A DNA stretch of 23,203 bases from NCBI GenBank assembly GCA_050015895.1, contig JBEKAN010000016.1:1-23203 (forward strand). The letters run 5' to 3'. The notes under the pieces were generated by a model, which ran no database searches, had not been told where the DNA came from, and saw only the letters and a program-made list of their open reading frames with translations. Positions 8,489 through 15,426 of the stretch are shown here, in pieces (position 1 is the first letter of the stretch; each line of letters opens with the position of its first letter). The translations under genes and the position numbers were made by a program. This DNA is from JBEKOF01 sp050015895. GTDB lineage: Bacteria > Verrucomicrobiota > Verrucomicrobiia > Limisphaerales > Palsa-1400.

Positions 8489-8596
8489 GGGAGCGCGGGC
8501 GTCTCGCCCGCCGTTTTCGGCCTCCGGCCGAAAACATCCCCATCTGGAAGCAGCCAGCGGGACGCTGGCTGCGGCGACCGGGACGGTCGCGCTCCC
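8489..8596. repeat. Four-hairpin palindromic element between convergent genes (possible bidirectional terminator)
   Basis: This 108-base element has perfect 9-base inverted ends, gggagcgcg (8489-8497) and cgcgctccc (8588-8596). Inside are four adjacent perfect stem-loops: 8495-8511 (gcgggc, loop gtctc), 8513-8535 (10-base stem gttttcggcc, loop tcc), 8551-8571 (9-base stem cagccagcg, loop gga) and 8574-8590 (7-base stem gcgaccg, loop gga). It fills nearly the whole gap between the GH43 and GH29 stop codons. It may be a member of a dispersed repeat family, and in this position could end transcription in both directions, though no T-tract is present. Confidence 0.75.
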
Positions 8597-8601
8597 AATC
8601 C

Positions 8602-10275
8602 TCATCCCTTCGGCGTGATCTTGAAAACTACCGCAAAGTCGTTTGGCGCTTTTTCCGGCGCTTGAATCGTGAGCGCGTCGGCGCTTTGCGCCCATTGCAC
8701 CTTCCCGGCGCCGCCGAGCAGAACGACCTCGCCGATCGGTTTTTCCAGCAGCCCGGCCCCCGTGCCGAGCGATTGGATCCGCAACTCCTTTTGCGGCGCC
8801 CCGAGCGCGATGGCGTAGAGAGCGCCGCCTTTGGTGGTGAAGCGCACGTCCTCCGCGCCCAGCGGCCTGCCCCTGCCTTCGTTGAATCCCTGGGCGGAGA
8901 GCGCTGCGCCTTCCGAACCCGGTCCTTCTCCGAACACCTTCCACGGGCGCGTGCCGAAAATGCTCTCCCGGTTCACCTCCATCCACGCGCCGATGCCTTG
9001 CAGCACGGCGATCTCCTTGTCGTCCAGGGTGCCGTCGCCCCGCACCGGGATGCTGAGCAGGAGGTTGCCGTTTTTGCTCACGATGTCGGCCAGCATTTGA
9101 ATGACGGTCTTGGCGCTCTTGTAGCGGTTCCGGTCGTAAACCGCCCGGCTGTAATGCCAGTCGCCGATGCACGTGTCGGTCTGCCACGCAAACGGCTCGA
9201 TCTGATTGGCCGCGCCGCGCTCGATGTCCCACACCATGCACTGGCGTTCGCCCTCGGTGAGAATTTTTCCCAGCAGCACGGCCTCCAGTTTGCCGCCATG
9301 CGACCGCATGTTGCTGTTGTAAAAATCGGCGGCGATTTTCAAACCGGCGTCGCTCATCGGCCACAGCGGCAGCGCCGTGTCGTCGAAGTACAGGAGGTCG
9401 GGGTGGTATCTATGCAACAGGTCCATCGTGCGGTTGTAAAACCGCTGGCAGTAAGCCGCGTCGGGAACGCTCGCCCCGTTGCCCCAGTTCCACTGGCCGT
9501 TGATCGCGCCGGGATTGGCAAAGGTCGCGCTCGGCGTGTGGCGCTGCTCATACAAATCCTGCGGATCCAGGCCCTCCCACCATTTGCCTTTGCCGTCCGC
9601 CTGGGTCTGCTTGCCGTCGTAGGGCGCGCCGGCCAGCGGGCCGCTCTTGTCGGCCCCTTGCGCGGCCTCATACCAAATCCAGGCGTGGGCGGCGTGGACG
9701 CTCACGCCGAAGGGCAGCCCTTGATCCCGCGCCGCATTGGCGAAGCCGCCGATGATGTCCTTTTGCGGGCCGACCTTCACCGAGTTCCAGGGCTGATACT
9801 TGCTGTCCCACAAGTCGAAATTGTCATGGTGATTGGCCATTGCGAAAAAGTATTGAGCGCCGGTTTGTTTGTAGAGGGCCACCAGTTTTTCCGGGTCCCA
9901 ATTCGCCGCCGTCCAGGTGTGAATCACATCCTTGAAACCGAACTGCGAGGGCGGCCCGTAGCGCGCCACGTGGTATTTATTCTGCGCGCCCCCCTCCTGA
10001 TACAGGCCGCGCGCGTACCAGTCCCCCTGTTCCGGCTCGCATTGCGGCCCGAAACAGGCCCAGATGCCGAACTTCGCGTCTCGAAACCATTCCGGCGCCT
10101 GATACTGCCGGAGCGAGTTCCAGTTCGGCTGGAACTTCCCCTCCGTGACCGGCTCGGCGGCGGTGCTGACGAGGTTGGTCGGAACCGCCGTTTCGGGAAT
10201 GGGATCCACCGCGCGACCCAGTTGCGCGAACGCAAGCAGGCTGAAAAGGAGGAAGAATCGGAGTCTTGATTTCAT
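8602..10275 (-). CDS. Alpha-L-fucosidase, GH29 (secreted)
   Basis: A 557-residue predicted secreted retaining alpha-L-fucosidase. Residues 1-22 form a signal peptide (MKSRLRFFLLFSLLAFAQ core). The GH29 barrel is recognisable from the early KFGIWACFGP (about 68-77), FFAMANHHDNFDLWDSKY (about 143-160), the strand LLYFDD with the likely nucleophile D298, and the late VSKNGNLLLSIPVRGDG. A smaller beta-sandwich follows from about residue 460 and ends in VVFKITPKG. It would release fucose from plant or algal glycans; fucose occurs on rhamnogalacturonan I and arabinogalactan side chains, which fits the neighbouring lyases and GH43 enzymes. The ATG at 10275 begins the signal peptide; a TTG three codons upstream is less likely. 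It converges on the GH43 gene and is divergent from the liv operon. Confidence 0.88.
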   Translation of the reverse strand: MKSRLRFFLLFSLLAFAQLGRAVDPIPETAVPTNLVSTAAEPVTEGKFQPNWNSLRQYQAPEWFRDAKFGIWACFGPQCEPEQGDWYARGLYQEGGAQNKYHVARYGPPSQFGFKDVIHTWTAANWDPEKLVALYKQTGAQYFFAMANHHDNFDLWDSKYQPWNSVKVGPQKDIIGGFANAARDQGLPFGVSVHAAHAWIWYEAAQGADKSGPLAGAPYDGKQTQADGKGKWWEGLDPQDLYEQRHTPSATFANPGAINGQWNWGNGASVPDAAYCQRFYNRTMDLLHRYHPDLLYFDDTALPLWPMSDAGLKIAADFYNSNMRSHGGKLEAVLLGKILTEGERQCMVWDIERGAANQIEPFAWQTDTCIGDWHYSRAVYDRNRYKSAKTVIQMLADIVSKNGNLLLSIPVRGDGTLDDKEIAVLQGIGAWMEVNRESIFGTRPWKVFGEGPGSEGAALSAQGFNEGRGRPLGAEDVRFTTKGGALYAIALGAPQKELRIQSLGTGAGLLEKPIGEVVLLGGAGKVQWAQSADALTIQAPEKAPNDFAVVFKITPKG

Positions 10276-10360
10276 ATTGAACAATGTGGGTCCGCGAAGT
10301 TGGGATAGTCTGGAAATTTCGCGACGGAGTCAATCAGCAAGTATGAAATCGTCGCGGGTT

Positions 10361-10486
10361 GGGCGCATCTTGCGACCCACCACCATGCGATTTGCCAATT
10401 CCCTCGCCCCGCGCAGCGGGGAGAGGGCCAGGGAGAGGGGCTCGTTCCCTCCAATGGGGGTGGTGGCAAGATGTCAAGATGTGCCC
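10361..10486. repeat. Dispersed inverted-end hairpin repeat, copy 1
   Basis: A 126-base element with ends gggcgcatcttg (10361-10372) and caagatgtgccc (10475-10486), inverted repeats with one mismatch. The centre (10401-10427) is a hairpin ccctc-g-ccccgc, loop gca, gcgggg-a-gaggg, followed by gccagggagagggg. It lies in the divergent gap between the fucosidase and livH. Related copies are at about 15607-15721 and 21830-21943. It has no coding capacity of its own, so it is REP/MITE-like. Confidence 0.8.
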
Positions 10487-10535
10487 TTGCGGGTTTCTCC
10501 TGTTCAATTCCCAGCAGTCATGCTTATCTGCTGGT

Positions 10536-11477
10536 TTGACGGAATTCTTGCAACAACTCATAAACGGGCTTTCCCTGGGGTCGGTTTACGCCCTCCTGGC
10601 CCTGGGATACACGATGGTCTATGGGATTCTGCGCTTCATCAACTTCGCCCATAGCGACGTTTTCATGGTCGGCGCGTTTGTGGGATATTACGCGGTGACG
10701 CCCTTCACGATCCGCCTCGCCAAAATCGGTTTTTCTCTCCCGGTGAATCTGCACATCGCAACCCATTCCATCCCCGGCGGATTGCTGGTGCTGCTCATCG
10801 CCATGCTCTTCTGCGCGCTGCTGGGCATCGTCATCGAGCGCCTGGCCTACCGGCCCTTGCGCAACCGCTCCAAATTGTCCGTCCTGATCACCGCCATCGG
10901 GGTGTCGCTGCTGTTGGAGAGCGCGGGGCAGTTGATCTTTGGCGCCGACCCGGAGCCGTTCCCGGAACTCTTTCCCGCGCGGGAATTTTCCGGGGGCGGT
11001 CTGAGTGTTTCCAGCAACCAACTGCTGGTCATCGGCGTGGCGGCGGTGCTGCTGGTCGCGCTGCAGGCCATCGTCCTGAAAACAAAAATTGGCGTCGCCA
11101 TGCGCGCGGTCTCCTTCAATCCCCAGGCCGCCTCGCTGGTCGGAATCAACAATGACCGGATTATTTCCTTCACCTTCGGCCTTGGCTCGGCCCTGGCGGC
11201 GGCGGGCGGCATTCTTTACTCGATGAACTACCCTTCCATTGATCCTTACATGGGAATCCTGCCGGGCTTGAAGGCCTTCGTCGCCGCCGTGCTTGGGGGC
11301 ATCGGCAACATTCCGGGCGCGGCGATGGGCGGCGTGCTCCTGGGCCTGATCGAAACCTTCGTCCACGGCAGCCGCTTTTCCACTTACACCGACGCCATCG
11401 CGTTTGCCGCGCTGATCCTGGTTCTCCTCTTCAAGCCCACGGGGCTGCTGGGCAAAGTGCGGGTCGAAAAAGTGTGA
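10536..11477 (+). CDS. livH: Branched-chain amino acid-type ABC transporter permease LivH
   Basis: A 313-residue inner-membrane permease with about eight hydrophobic segments. The start TEFLQQLINGLSLGSVYALL and the following LGYTMVYGILRFINFAH are the LivH family signature, and GGIGNIPGAAMGG near the end is the conserved cytoplasmic loop that docks the ATPase. I chose the TTG at 10536 because homologues begin just before FLQQLINGLSLG. The frame stays open back to 10359, but that part is encoded by the dispersed repeat and is not conserved protein. The product pairs with LivM to form the channel. Its stop overlaps the start of livM by four bases (GTGA), implying translational coupling. The substrate is not certain: the same family also transports urea, amides or aromatic acids. 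Confidence 0.9.
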   Translation: MTEFLQQLINGLSLGSVYALLALGYTMVYGILRFINFAHSDVFMVGAFVGYYAVTPFTIRLAKIGFSLPVNLHIATHSIPGGLLVLLIAMLFCALLGIVIERLAYRPLRNRSKLSVLITAIGVSLLLESAGQLIFGADPEPFPELFPAREFSGGGLSVSSNQLLVIGVAAVLLVALQAIVLKTKIGVAMRAVSFNPQAASLVGINNDRIISFTFGLGSALAAAGGILYSMNYPSIDPYMGILPGLKAFVAAVLGGIGNIPGAAMGGVLLGLIETFVHGSRFSTYTDAIAFAALILVLLFKPTGLLGKVRVEKV

Positions 11478-12472
11478 TCCGCATGAACGGCCCAGGCGAA
11501 AAAACAGCTCCGGCGCGCGGGAGCGCATCGCGGCCCAAAACCATTTTGCTGGGATCGCTGCTGGCGGTGGGAGTGCTGGGCTGGTTTTCCGACAAAATCA
11601 ATCCCTACTATGCCGGTTTGTTGACCAACGTCGGGATCAACATCATCCTGGCGGTGAGCCTGAATCTGGTCAATGGCTACACCGGCCAGTTCTCGCTGGG
11701 CCATGCCGGTTTCATGGCGGTGGGGGCCTACGCCTCGGCGGCGGTCACCTTGTTCCTGGCGCCCATCCTCCTGCCTCATCAGGCCATGGGCGATTTGTCC
11801 TGGGCCACGGCGGCTCTGTTTGGCGGCGCTTTGGTGGCGGGCGGTTTGACGGCGGCGCTGGCGGGTCTGGTGGTGGGCGCGCCTTCCTTGCGTTTGAAAG
11901 GAGACTACCTGGCCATTGTCACACTCGGTTTTGGGGAGATCATCCGTGTGATCTTCTGCAACATTCCCGCGCTGGGCGGCGCGCTGGGCCTGAACGGCAT
12001 CCCGGCCTGCACCAATCTCTGCTGGGTCTTTGCCGTGGCGGTGGTTTCTACCTATGTGGTCGTGGCGATGGTGCATTCGACTTACGGGCGCGGCTTCATC
12101 GCCGTGCAGGATGACGAAGTGGCCGCCGAAGCCATGGGGTTGAACACCACGCGCTACAAAATTGTGGCGTTTGTCGTCGGCGCTTTTTTCGCCGGCATGG
12201 CGGGCGGGCTTTACGGCCACTCCGTTTTGTCCATTGACCCGAAAGGATTCGGGTTCATGCGCTCCATTGAGATTGTGGTGATGGTGATCCTGGGCGGCAT
12301 GGGCAACACGCCGGGCGTCATCGCGGCGGCGGTGGTGCTGACCCTCCTGCCGGAATGGTTGAAGGCGTTTCACGACTATCGTATGGTGATCTATTCGTTT
12401 CTCCTCATCGTCCTCATGCTCACCCGGCCGCAGGGGCTGTTCACCTGGCGGCGGAAATGGAAGCAAGTTTAG
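11474..12472 (+). CDS. livM: Branched-chain amino acid-type ABC transporter permease LivM
   Basis: A 332-residue membrane permease. Family hallmarks are LAVSLNLVNGYTGQFSLGHA (about residues 56-76), GAPSLRLKGDYLAIVTLGFG (about 135-155) and VVMVILGGMGNTPG in the EAA-like loop near residue 270. After a hydrophilic N-terminus of about 20 residues it has some eight to ten transmembrane segments and ends TRPQGLFTWRRKWKQV. The GTG at 11474 overlaps the livH stop; an ATG at 11483 is an equally possible start. It should form the heterodimeric channel with LivH. Two bases separate it from livG. Confidence 0.9.
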   Translation: MIRMNGPGEKTAPARGSASRPKTILLGSLLAVGVLGWFSDKINPYYAGLLTNVGINIILAVSLNLVNGYTGQFSLGHAGFMAVGAYASAAVTLFLAPILLPHQAMGDLSWATAALFGGALVAGGLTAALAGLVVGAPSLRLKGDYLAIVTLGFGEIIRVIFCNIPALGGALGLNGIPACTNLCWVFAVAVVSTYVVVAMVHSTYGRGFIAVQDDEVAAEAMGLNTTRYKIVAFVVGAFFAGMAGGLYGHSVLSIDPKGFGFMRSIEIVVMVILGGMGNTPGVIAAAVVLTLLPEWLKAFHDYRMVIYSFLLIVLMLTRPQGLFTWRRKWKQV

Positions 12473-12474
12473 GC

Positions 12475-13266
12475 ATGGCCCCATCCATCACATCCCAACC
12501 GCTGCTGCGCCTGGAGCAATGCACCATCCGCTTCGGCGGTCTGACCGCGCTCCTGGAGCTGACCGGCCAAATCGGCGAGGGCGACCTGGTCGGTTTGATC
12601 GGCCCCAATGGCGCGGGCAAAACCACCGTCTTCAACCTTGTCACCGGCGTCTATCGCCCGACCTCCGGAAAAATCGAGTTTTGCGGCCAGTCCATTGTCG
12701 GCAAAAAACCGTATCAGATCACCGCTCACGGCATCGCCCGCACCTTCCAAAACATCCGCCTCTTTCCCTCCCTGTCCGTCTTCGACAACGTTCGCGTCGC
12801 CTTCCATCTGCATTTGCTGCAGGGCATCGGCCACGCGCTCTGGCGCGGGGCGGAGTTTCTGCGCGAGGAGCGGGAGATCGCCGGGCGGGTGATGGAACTG
12901 CTGGAGATTTTTCAACTCGACAGGTTCGCCCACGCCCCAGCCCTGAGCCTTCCCTACGGGGACCAGCGCCGCTTGGAAATCGTCCGCGCCCTGGCCACCC
13001 GCCCCAAATTGCTGCTTCTGGACGAACCGGCCGCCGGCATGAATCCCACCGAGAAAACCGAATTGATGCGCCTCATCCAACAGGTCGAGGAGAATTACAA
13101 AATCTCCGTCCTCCTGGTCGAGCACGACATGCAGGTGGTCATGGGCATCTGCCGCAGAGTCATCGTTCTGGATTACGGCGTCAAAATCGCCGAAGGCACC
13201 CCCGAGGAGATCCGGGCGGACCCGAAAGTGATCGAGGCCTATCTGGGCCGCGAGCAGGCCCTATAA
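12475..13266 (+). CDS. livG: ABC transporter ATP-binding protein LivG
   Basis: A 263-residue cytoplasmic ATPase. Walker A is GPNGAGKTT (43-51), the LivG-type signature is LPYGDQRRLEI, Walker B is LLLLDEPAAGMNP, and the H-loop is LLVEHDM. The conserved GIARTFQNIRLFPSLSV contains the Q-loop, and the end EAYLGRE is typical of LivG. The ATG at 12475 is two bases after the livM stop. An in-frame extension back to 12355 overlaps livM and has no family similarity, so it is rejected. It works with LivF to power the importer. Confidence 0.92.
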   Translation: MAPSITSQPLLRLEQCTIRFGGLTALLELTGQIGEGDLVGLIGPNGAGKTTVFNLVTGVYRPTSGKIEFCGQSIVGKKPYQITAHGIARTFQNIRLFPSLSVFDNVRVAFHLHLLQGIGHALWRGAEFLREEREIAGRVMELLEIFQLDRFAHAPALSLPYGDQRRLEIVRALATRPKLLLLDEPAAGMNPTEKTELMRLIQQVEENYKISVLLVEHDMQVVMGICRRVIVLDYGVKIAEGTPEEIRADPKVIEAYLGREQAL

Positions 13267-13272
13267 CCCGCC

Positions 13273-13977
13273 ATGTTGTCAATCACAAATCTTACGGTCG
13301 GCTATGGCGCCATCGCCGCCCTGCGCGGCGTCTCCATCGAGGTCCCCAGGGGGCAAATCGTCACCTTGATCGGCGCCAACGGGGCGGGCAAGACCACCGC
13401 CTTGAAGGCCGTCTCGGGGCTGCTCAGGGCGCGGGGCCAAATCCTCTACGACGGGCGCGACATCACCAATTGGCCGCCGCACAAGATCGTGGCGGCGGGC
13501 CTGGCCCAGGTGCCGGAGGGCCGCATGATCTTCGCCAATTTGACCGTCGCCGAGAACCTCGCCATGGGCGCCTACCTGCAAAAAAGCAGGGCCGCCATCC
13601 AGGAGAGCCGGCATCTGGCGCTGGGCCTTTTCCCCCGACTGGCCGAGCGGCAATCGCAGATTGCCGGGACCCTTTCCGGCGGCGAACAGCAGATGCTGGC
13701 CATTGGGCGCGCCCTGATGAGCCGTCCGAAATTTCTCATGCTGGACGAGCCTTCCCTGGGCGTCGCGCCGATTTTGGTCAAAACTATTTTTGAGAAGATC
13801 GTCGAAATCAACCGCCTCCAGGGCCTGACCATTCTGCTGGTCGAGCAGAACGCCAACCTGGCCCTGGAAGTCTCGGCGTATGGCTACGTCCTGGAGACCG
13901 GCCGGGTCATTCTGCGGGACGCCTCCGCCGCGTTGCGCCAAAACCCCAAAGTCCGCGCCGCCTACCTCGGCGGGTGA
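13273..13977 (+). CDS. livF: ABC transporter ATP-binding protein LivF
   Basis: A 234-residue cytoplasmic ATPase. Walker A is GANGAGKTT (34-42), the VPEGRMIFANLTVAENL segment is diagnostic of LivF, the signature is LSGGEQQMLAIGRAL, Walker B is FLMLDEPSLGVAP, and the H-position region is LLVEQNAN. The C-terminus AAYLGG is typical. It starts six bases after livG and is the last gene of the liv operon. No periplasmic binding protein (LivJ/K) follows; the next element is the cobalamin riboswitch. Confidence 0.92.
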   Translation: MLSITNLTVGYGAIAALRGVSIEVPRGQIVTLIGANGAGKTTALKAVSGLLRARGQILYDGRDITNWPPHKIVAAGLAQVPEGRMIFANLTVAENLAMGAYLQKSRAAIQESRHLALGLFPRLAERQSQIAGTLSGGEQQMLAIGRALMSRPKFLMLDEPSLGVAPILVKTIFEKIVEINRLQGLTILLVEQNANLALEVSAYGYVLETGRVILRDASAALRQNPKVRAAYLGG

Positions 13978-14040
13978 AATCTATTTTGGAAATCTTCTTG
14001 CGGCTGGCGCGGGGGTCGGCTTATTAATCCACTGTTCTTT

Positions 14041-14215
14041 GAAAGTCTGTGGATGGTTTTGCCATCCCACCGTAGCCAGCGCTGGGAACCCCGTGAAATT
14101 CGGGGACGGTTGCGCCACTGTGACGGGTTACAATCTCCCAGGGCCACTGGCTCCGCCAAGCGGAGCCGGGAAGGCGGGGGAAAGGTCTGATACCCGGAAG
14201 TCAGGACATCAGCAT
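14041..14215 (+). promoter_or_regulatory. Cobalamin (vitamin B12) riboswitch aptamer
   Basis: Several hallmarks of the B12 aptamer occur in order. GGGAAccccGTGaAAttcgggg at 14083-14105 gives the core P4 stem. It is followed by gacggttgcGCCACTGtga with the B12 box at 14114-14120, a peripheral hairpin ggctccg/cggagcc (14149-14167), and the closing ataccCGGAAGTCAGGAcatcagc with AGTCAGGA at 14199-14206. An upstream hairpin ggatgg/ccatcc at 14051-14067 fits another aptamer arm. Ends are approximate. By family knowledge, adenosyl- or other cobalamin binding normally shuts off the downstream genes. The operon from 14419 follows directly in the same direction. Confidence 0.88.
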
Positions 14216-14229
14216 GGCTGCGCTCGTCG

Positions 14230-14302
14230 GGCCGGAAATCTCTCCGGCCACTTCTCCGTCAATGAGAAGGATGAGGCCAGTCCCTGGAACCGTGTTCCAG
14301 GG
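14230..14302 (+). promoter_or_regulatory. Chain of hairpins between riboswitch and terminator
   Basis: Three consecutive stems lie between the aptamer and the terminator: ggccgga/tccggcc (14230-14249), cttctc/gagaag (14251-14269) and a perfect 9-base stem ccctggaac/gttccaggg with a cgt loop (14282-14302). They are probably part of the riboswitch expression platform or transcript-stabilising structures. The role is inferred from position only. Confidence 0.45.
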
Positions 14303-14312
14303 GACATGAATG

Positions 14313-14354
14313 CCTTCATTCTCTGTTTGCCGGAGTCTGAAGGTTTTTTCTTTT
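14313..14354 (+). terminator. Intrinsic terminator of the riboswitch expression platform
   Basis: CCTTCA (14313-14318) pairs with TGAAGG (14338-14343), with additional inner pairing of CTC with GAG. It is followed immediately by TTTTTTCTTTT (14344-14354). The right arm also belongs to ggagtctgaa (14332-14341), which can instead pair over ten positions (one G-U) with ttcaggctcc (14353-14362). That gives a competing antiterminator-like stem that puts the T-tract in a loop. This is a classic on/off arrangement. Confidence 0.6.
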
Positions 14355-14418
14355 CAGGCTCCGCCGCGCTGGTCTCCCAATCCGTTCCCCCCGACAGGAA
14401 CACGTTGAAAGATCAGCT

Positions 14419-15420
14419 ATGAAAATGAAATCGTCATGGGCGCCGGCCGCGGCCGGCTTGTCCCTCCTCTGCGCCGCGCGCGCGGCCACCATCACCGAAA
14501 ATTTCGTCCACAACCCGTTTCAGGACGGCTGGCAAATCTTTGGCGACACCAATCTCTTCCAATGGGACTCCAAGAACCAGGTCTTGGACGTCACCTGGGA
14601 CTCGTCCCAGCCGAACAGTTATTTCTATCACCCGCTGGGCACGATTCTGGGCACCAACGACGATTTCTCCATGTCCTTCGATTTGGTCCTCACCGATTAC
14701 ACCGTGGGTGGCAATGCGGGCTTTCCATCGGACTTTCCAGTCGCCACCGGCTTGTTGAATTATTCCGAGGCGACCGGCTCGAGTTTTTTCCGCTGCGGCT
14801 GGCCAACCCAGCCGGATCTGGCCGAATTTGACTTTTATCAATGGGACGACCTCGGGGATACGAATACTGTCTGGCCGACCTTTTTTGACAGCGCGAATGA
14901 CTTGTTCTGGGACGGCGACGGCTCGTACGGCGTCGTCGAACTGCCGACGAATATCCTGATGCATGTCGTCCTGAACTACACGGCGGCCGATGAAACATGC
15001 GAGCTGGCCATCACCACCAACGGGGTGGAGGTCGCCGCGCCCGTGTTTGCGGATCTCGCCGAAATAGGCACGAATTTCGGCGATTATCACCTGGACACTT
15101 TTGCGGTGGAAAGCTACTCGCAGGTCAACTCGGAGCCTCCCGGTTCGCTTCTGGCCCACGGCACGATTGGCAACATCGTCCTGACGGTCCCGCCGCCGCC
15201 AGTCACGTTTTTGCAGGTTGCGCCCAACAGCGAGTGCTGGCAGGTGCAATTTGCCAGTCGGATGTCCTGGAACTACGTTCTGGAAAGCAGCGCCGACCTC
15301 GTCACCTGGTCCACGAACGGGCCGGTGGTCGCGGGCACAGGCGGCAACCTGATTTTGCGGGACACCAATTCGCTCCAACAGCAACAATTCTATCGCGTCA
15401 ACGCCCTGCGGGCGGACTAA
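14419..15420 (+). CDS. Secreted protein of unknown function, first gene of the B12-riboswitch operon
   Basis: A 333-residue protein with a signal peptide (MKMKSSWAPAAAGLSLLCAA, ending ARAAT) and no internal membrane segment. Residues about 24-255 are rich in short beta-strands and aromatic/Asp/Asn residues and resemble a LamG/concanavalin-like jelly-roll that begins FVHNPFQDGWQIFGD. After a PPPP linker (about 258), residues 260-333 form a small beta domain (NYVLESSADLVTWS, ending FYRVNALRAD) often seen at the C-terminus of secreted verrucomicrobial proteins. There are no catalytic motifs I recognise. Being the first gene behind a cobalamin riboswitch suggests a role in B12 binding or capture outside the cell, but that is inference only. 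The ATG is preceded by gaaag seven bases upstream. Confidence 0.75.
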   Translation: MKMKSSWAPAAAGLSLLCAARAATITENFVHNPFQDGWQIFGDTNLFQWDSKNQVLDVTWDSSQPNSYFYHPLGTILGTNDDFSMSFDLVLTDYTVGGNAGFPSDFPVATGLLNYSEATGSSFFRCGWPTQPDLAEFDFYQWDDLGDTNTVWPTFFDSANDLFWDGDGSYGVVELPTNILMHVVLNYTAADETCELAITTNGVEVAAPVFADLAEIGTNFGDYHLDTFAVESYSQVNSEPPGSLLAHGTIGNIVLTVPPPPVTFLQVAPNSECWQVQFASRMSWNYVLESSADLVTWSTNGPVVAGTGGNLILRDTNSLQQQQFYRVNALRAD

Positions 15421-15426
15421 TGAACT

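Noticed and set aside
8293..10269. A 658-residue plus-strand open frame opposite the fucosidase
   Set aside because: The minus strand encodes a complete GH29 enzyme with signal peptide and catalytic motifs; the plus frame is low-complexity Arg/Ala/Val-rich and overlaps the end of the GH43 gene.
10359..10535. An N-terminal extension of LivH
   Set aside because: The extension is encoded by the dispersed repeat and has no resemblance to LivH N-termini; homologues start near FLQQLINGLSLG.
12519..13793. A 424-residue plus-strand frame across livG and livF
   Set aside because: It is an out-of-frame shadow of two ATPases with complete Walker and signature motifs, and its product is Arg/Pro/His-rich without domains.
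13880..14422. A 180-residue plus-strand frame spanning the end of livF and the riboswitch
   Set aside because: It is out of frame with livF and its sequence is explained by the cobalamin aptamer and terminator structures.
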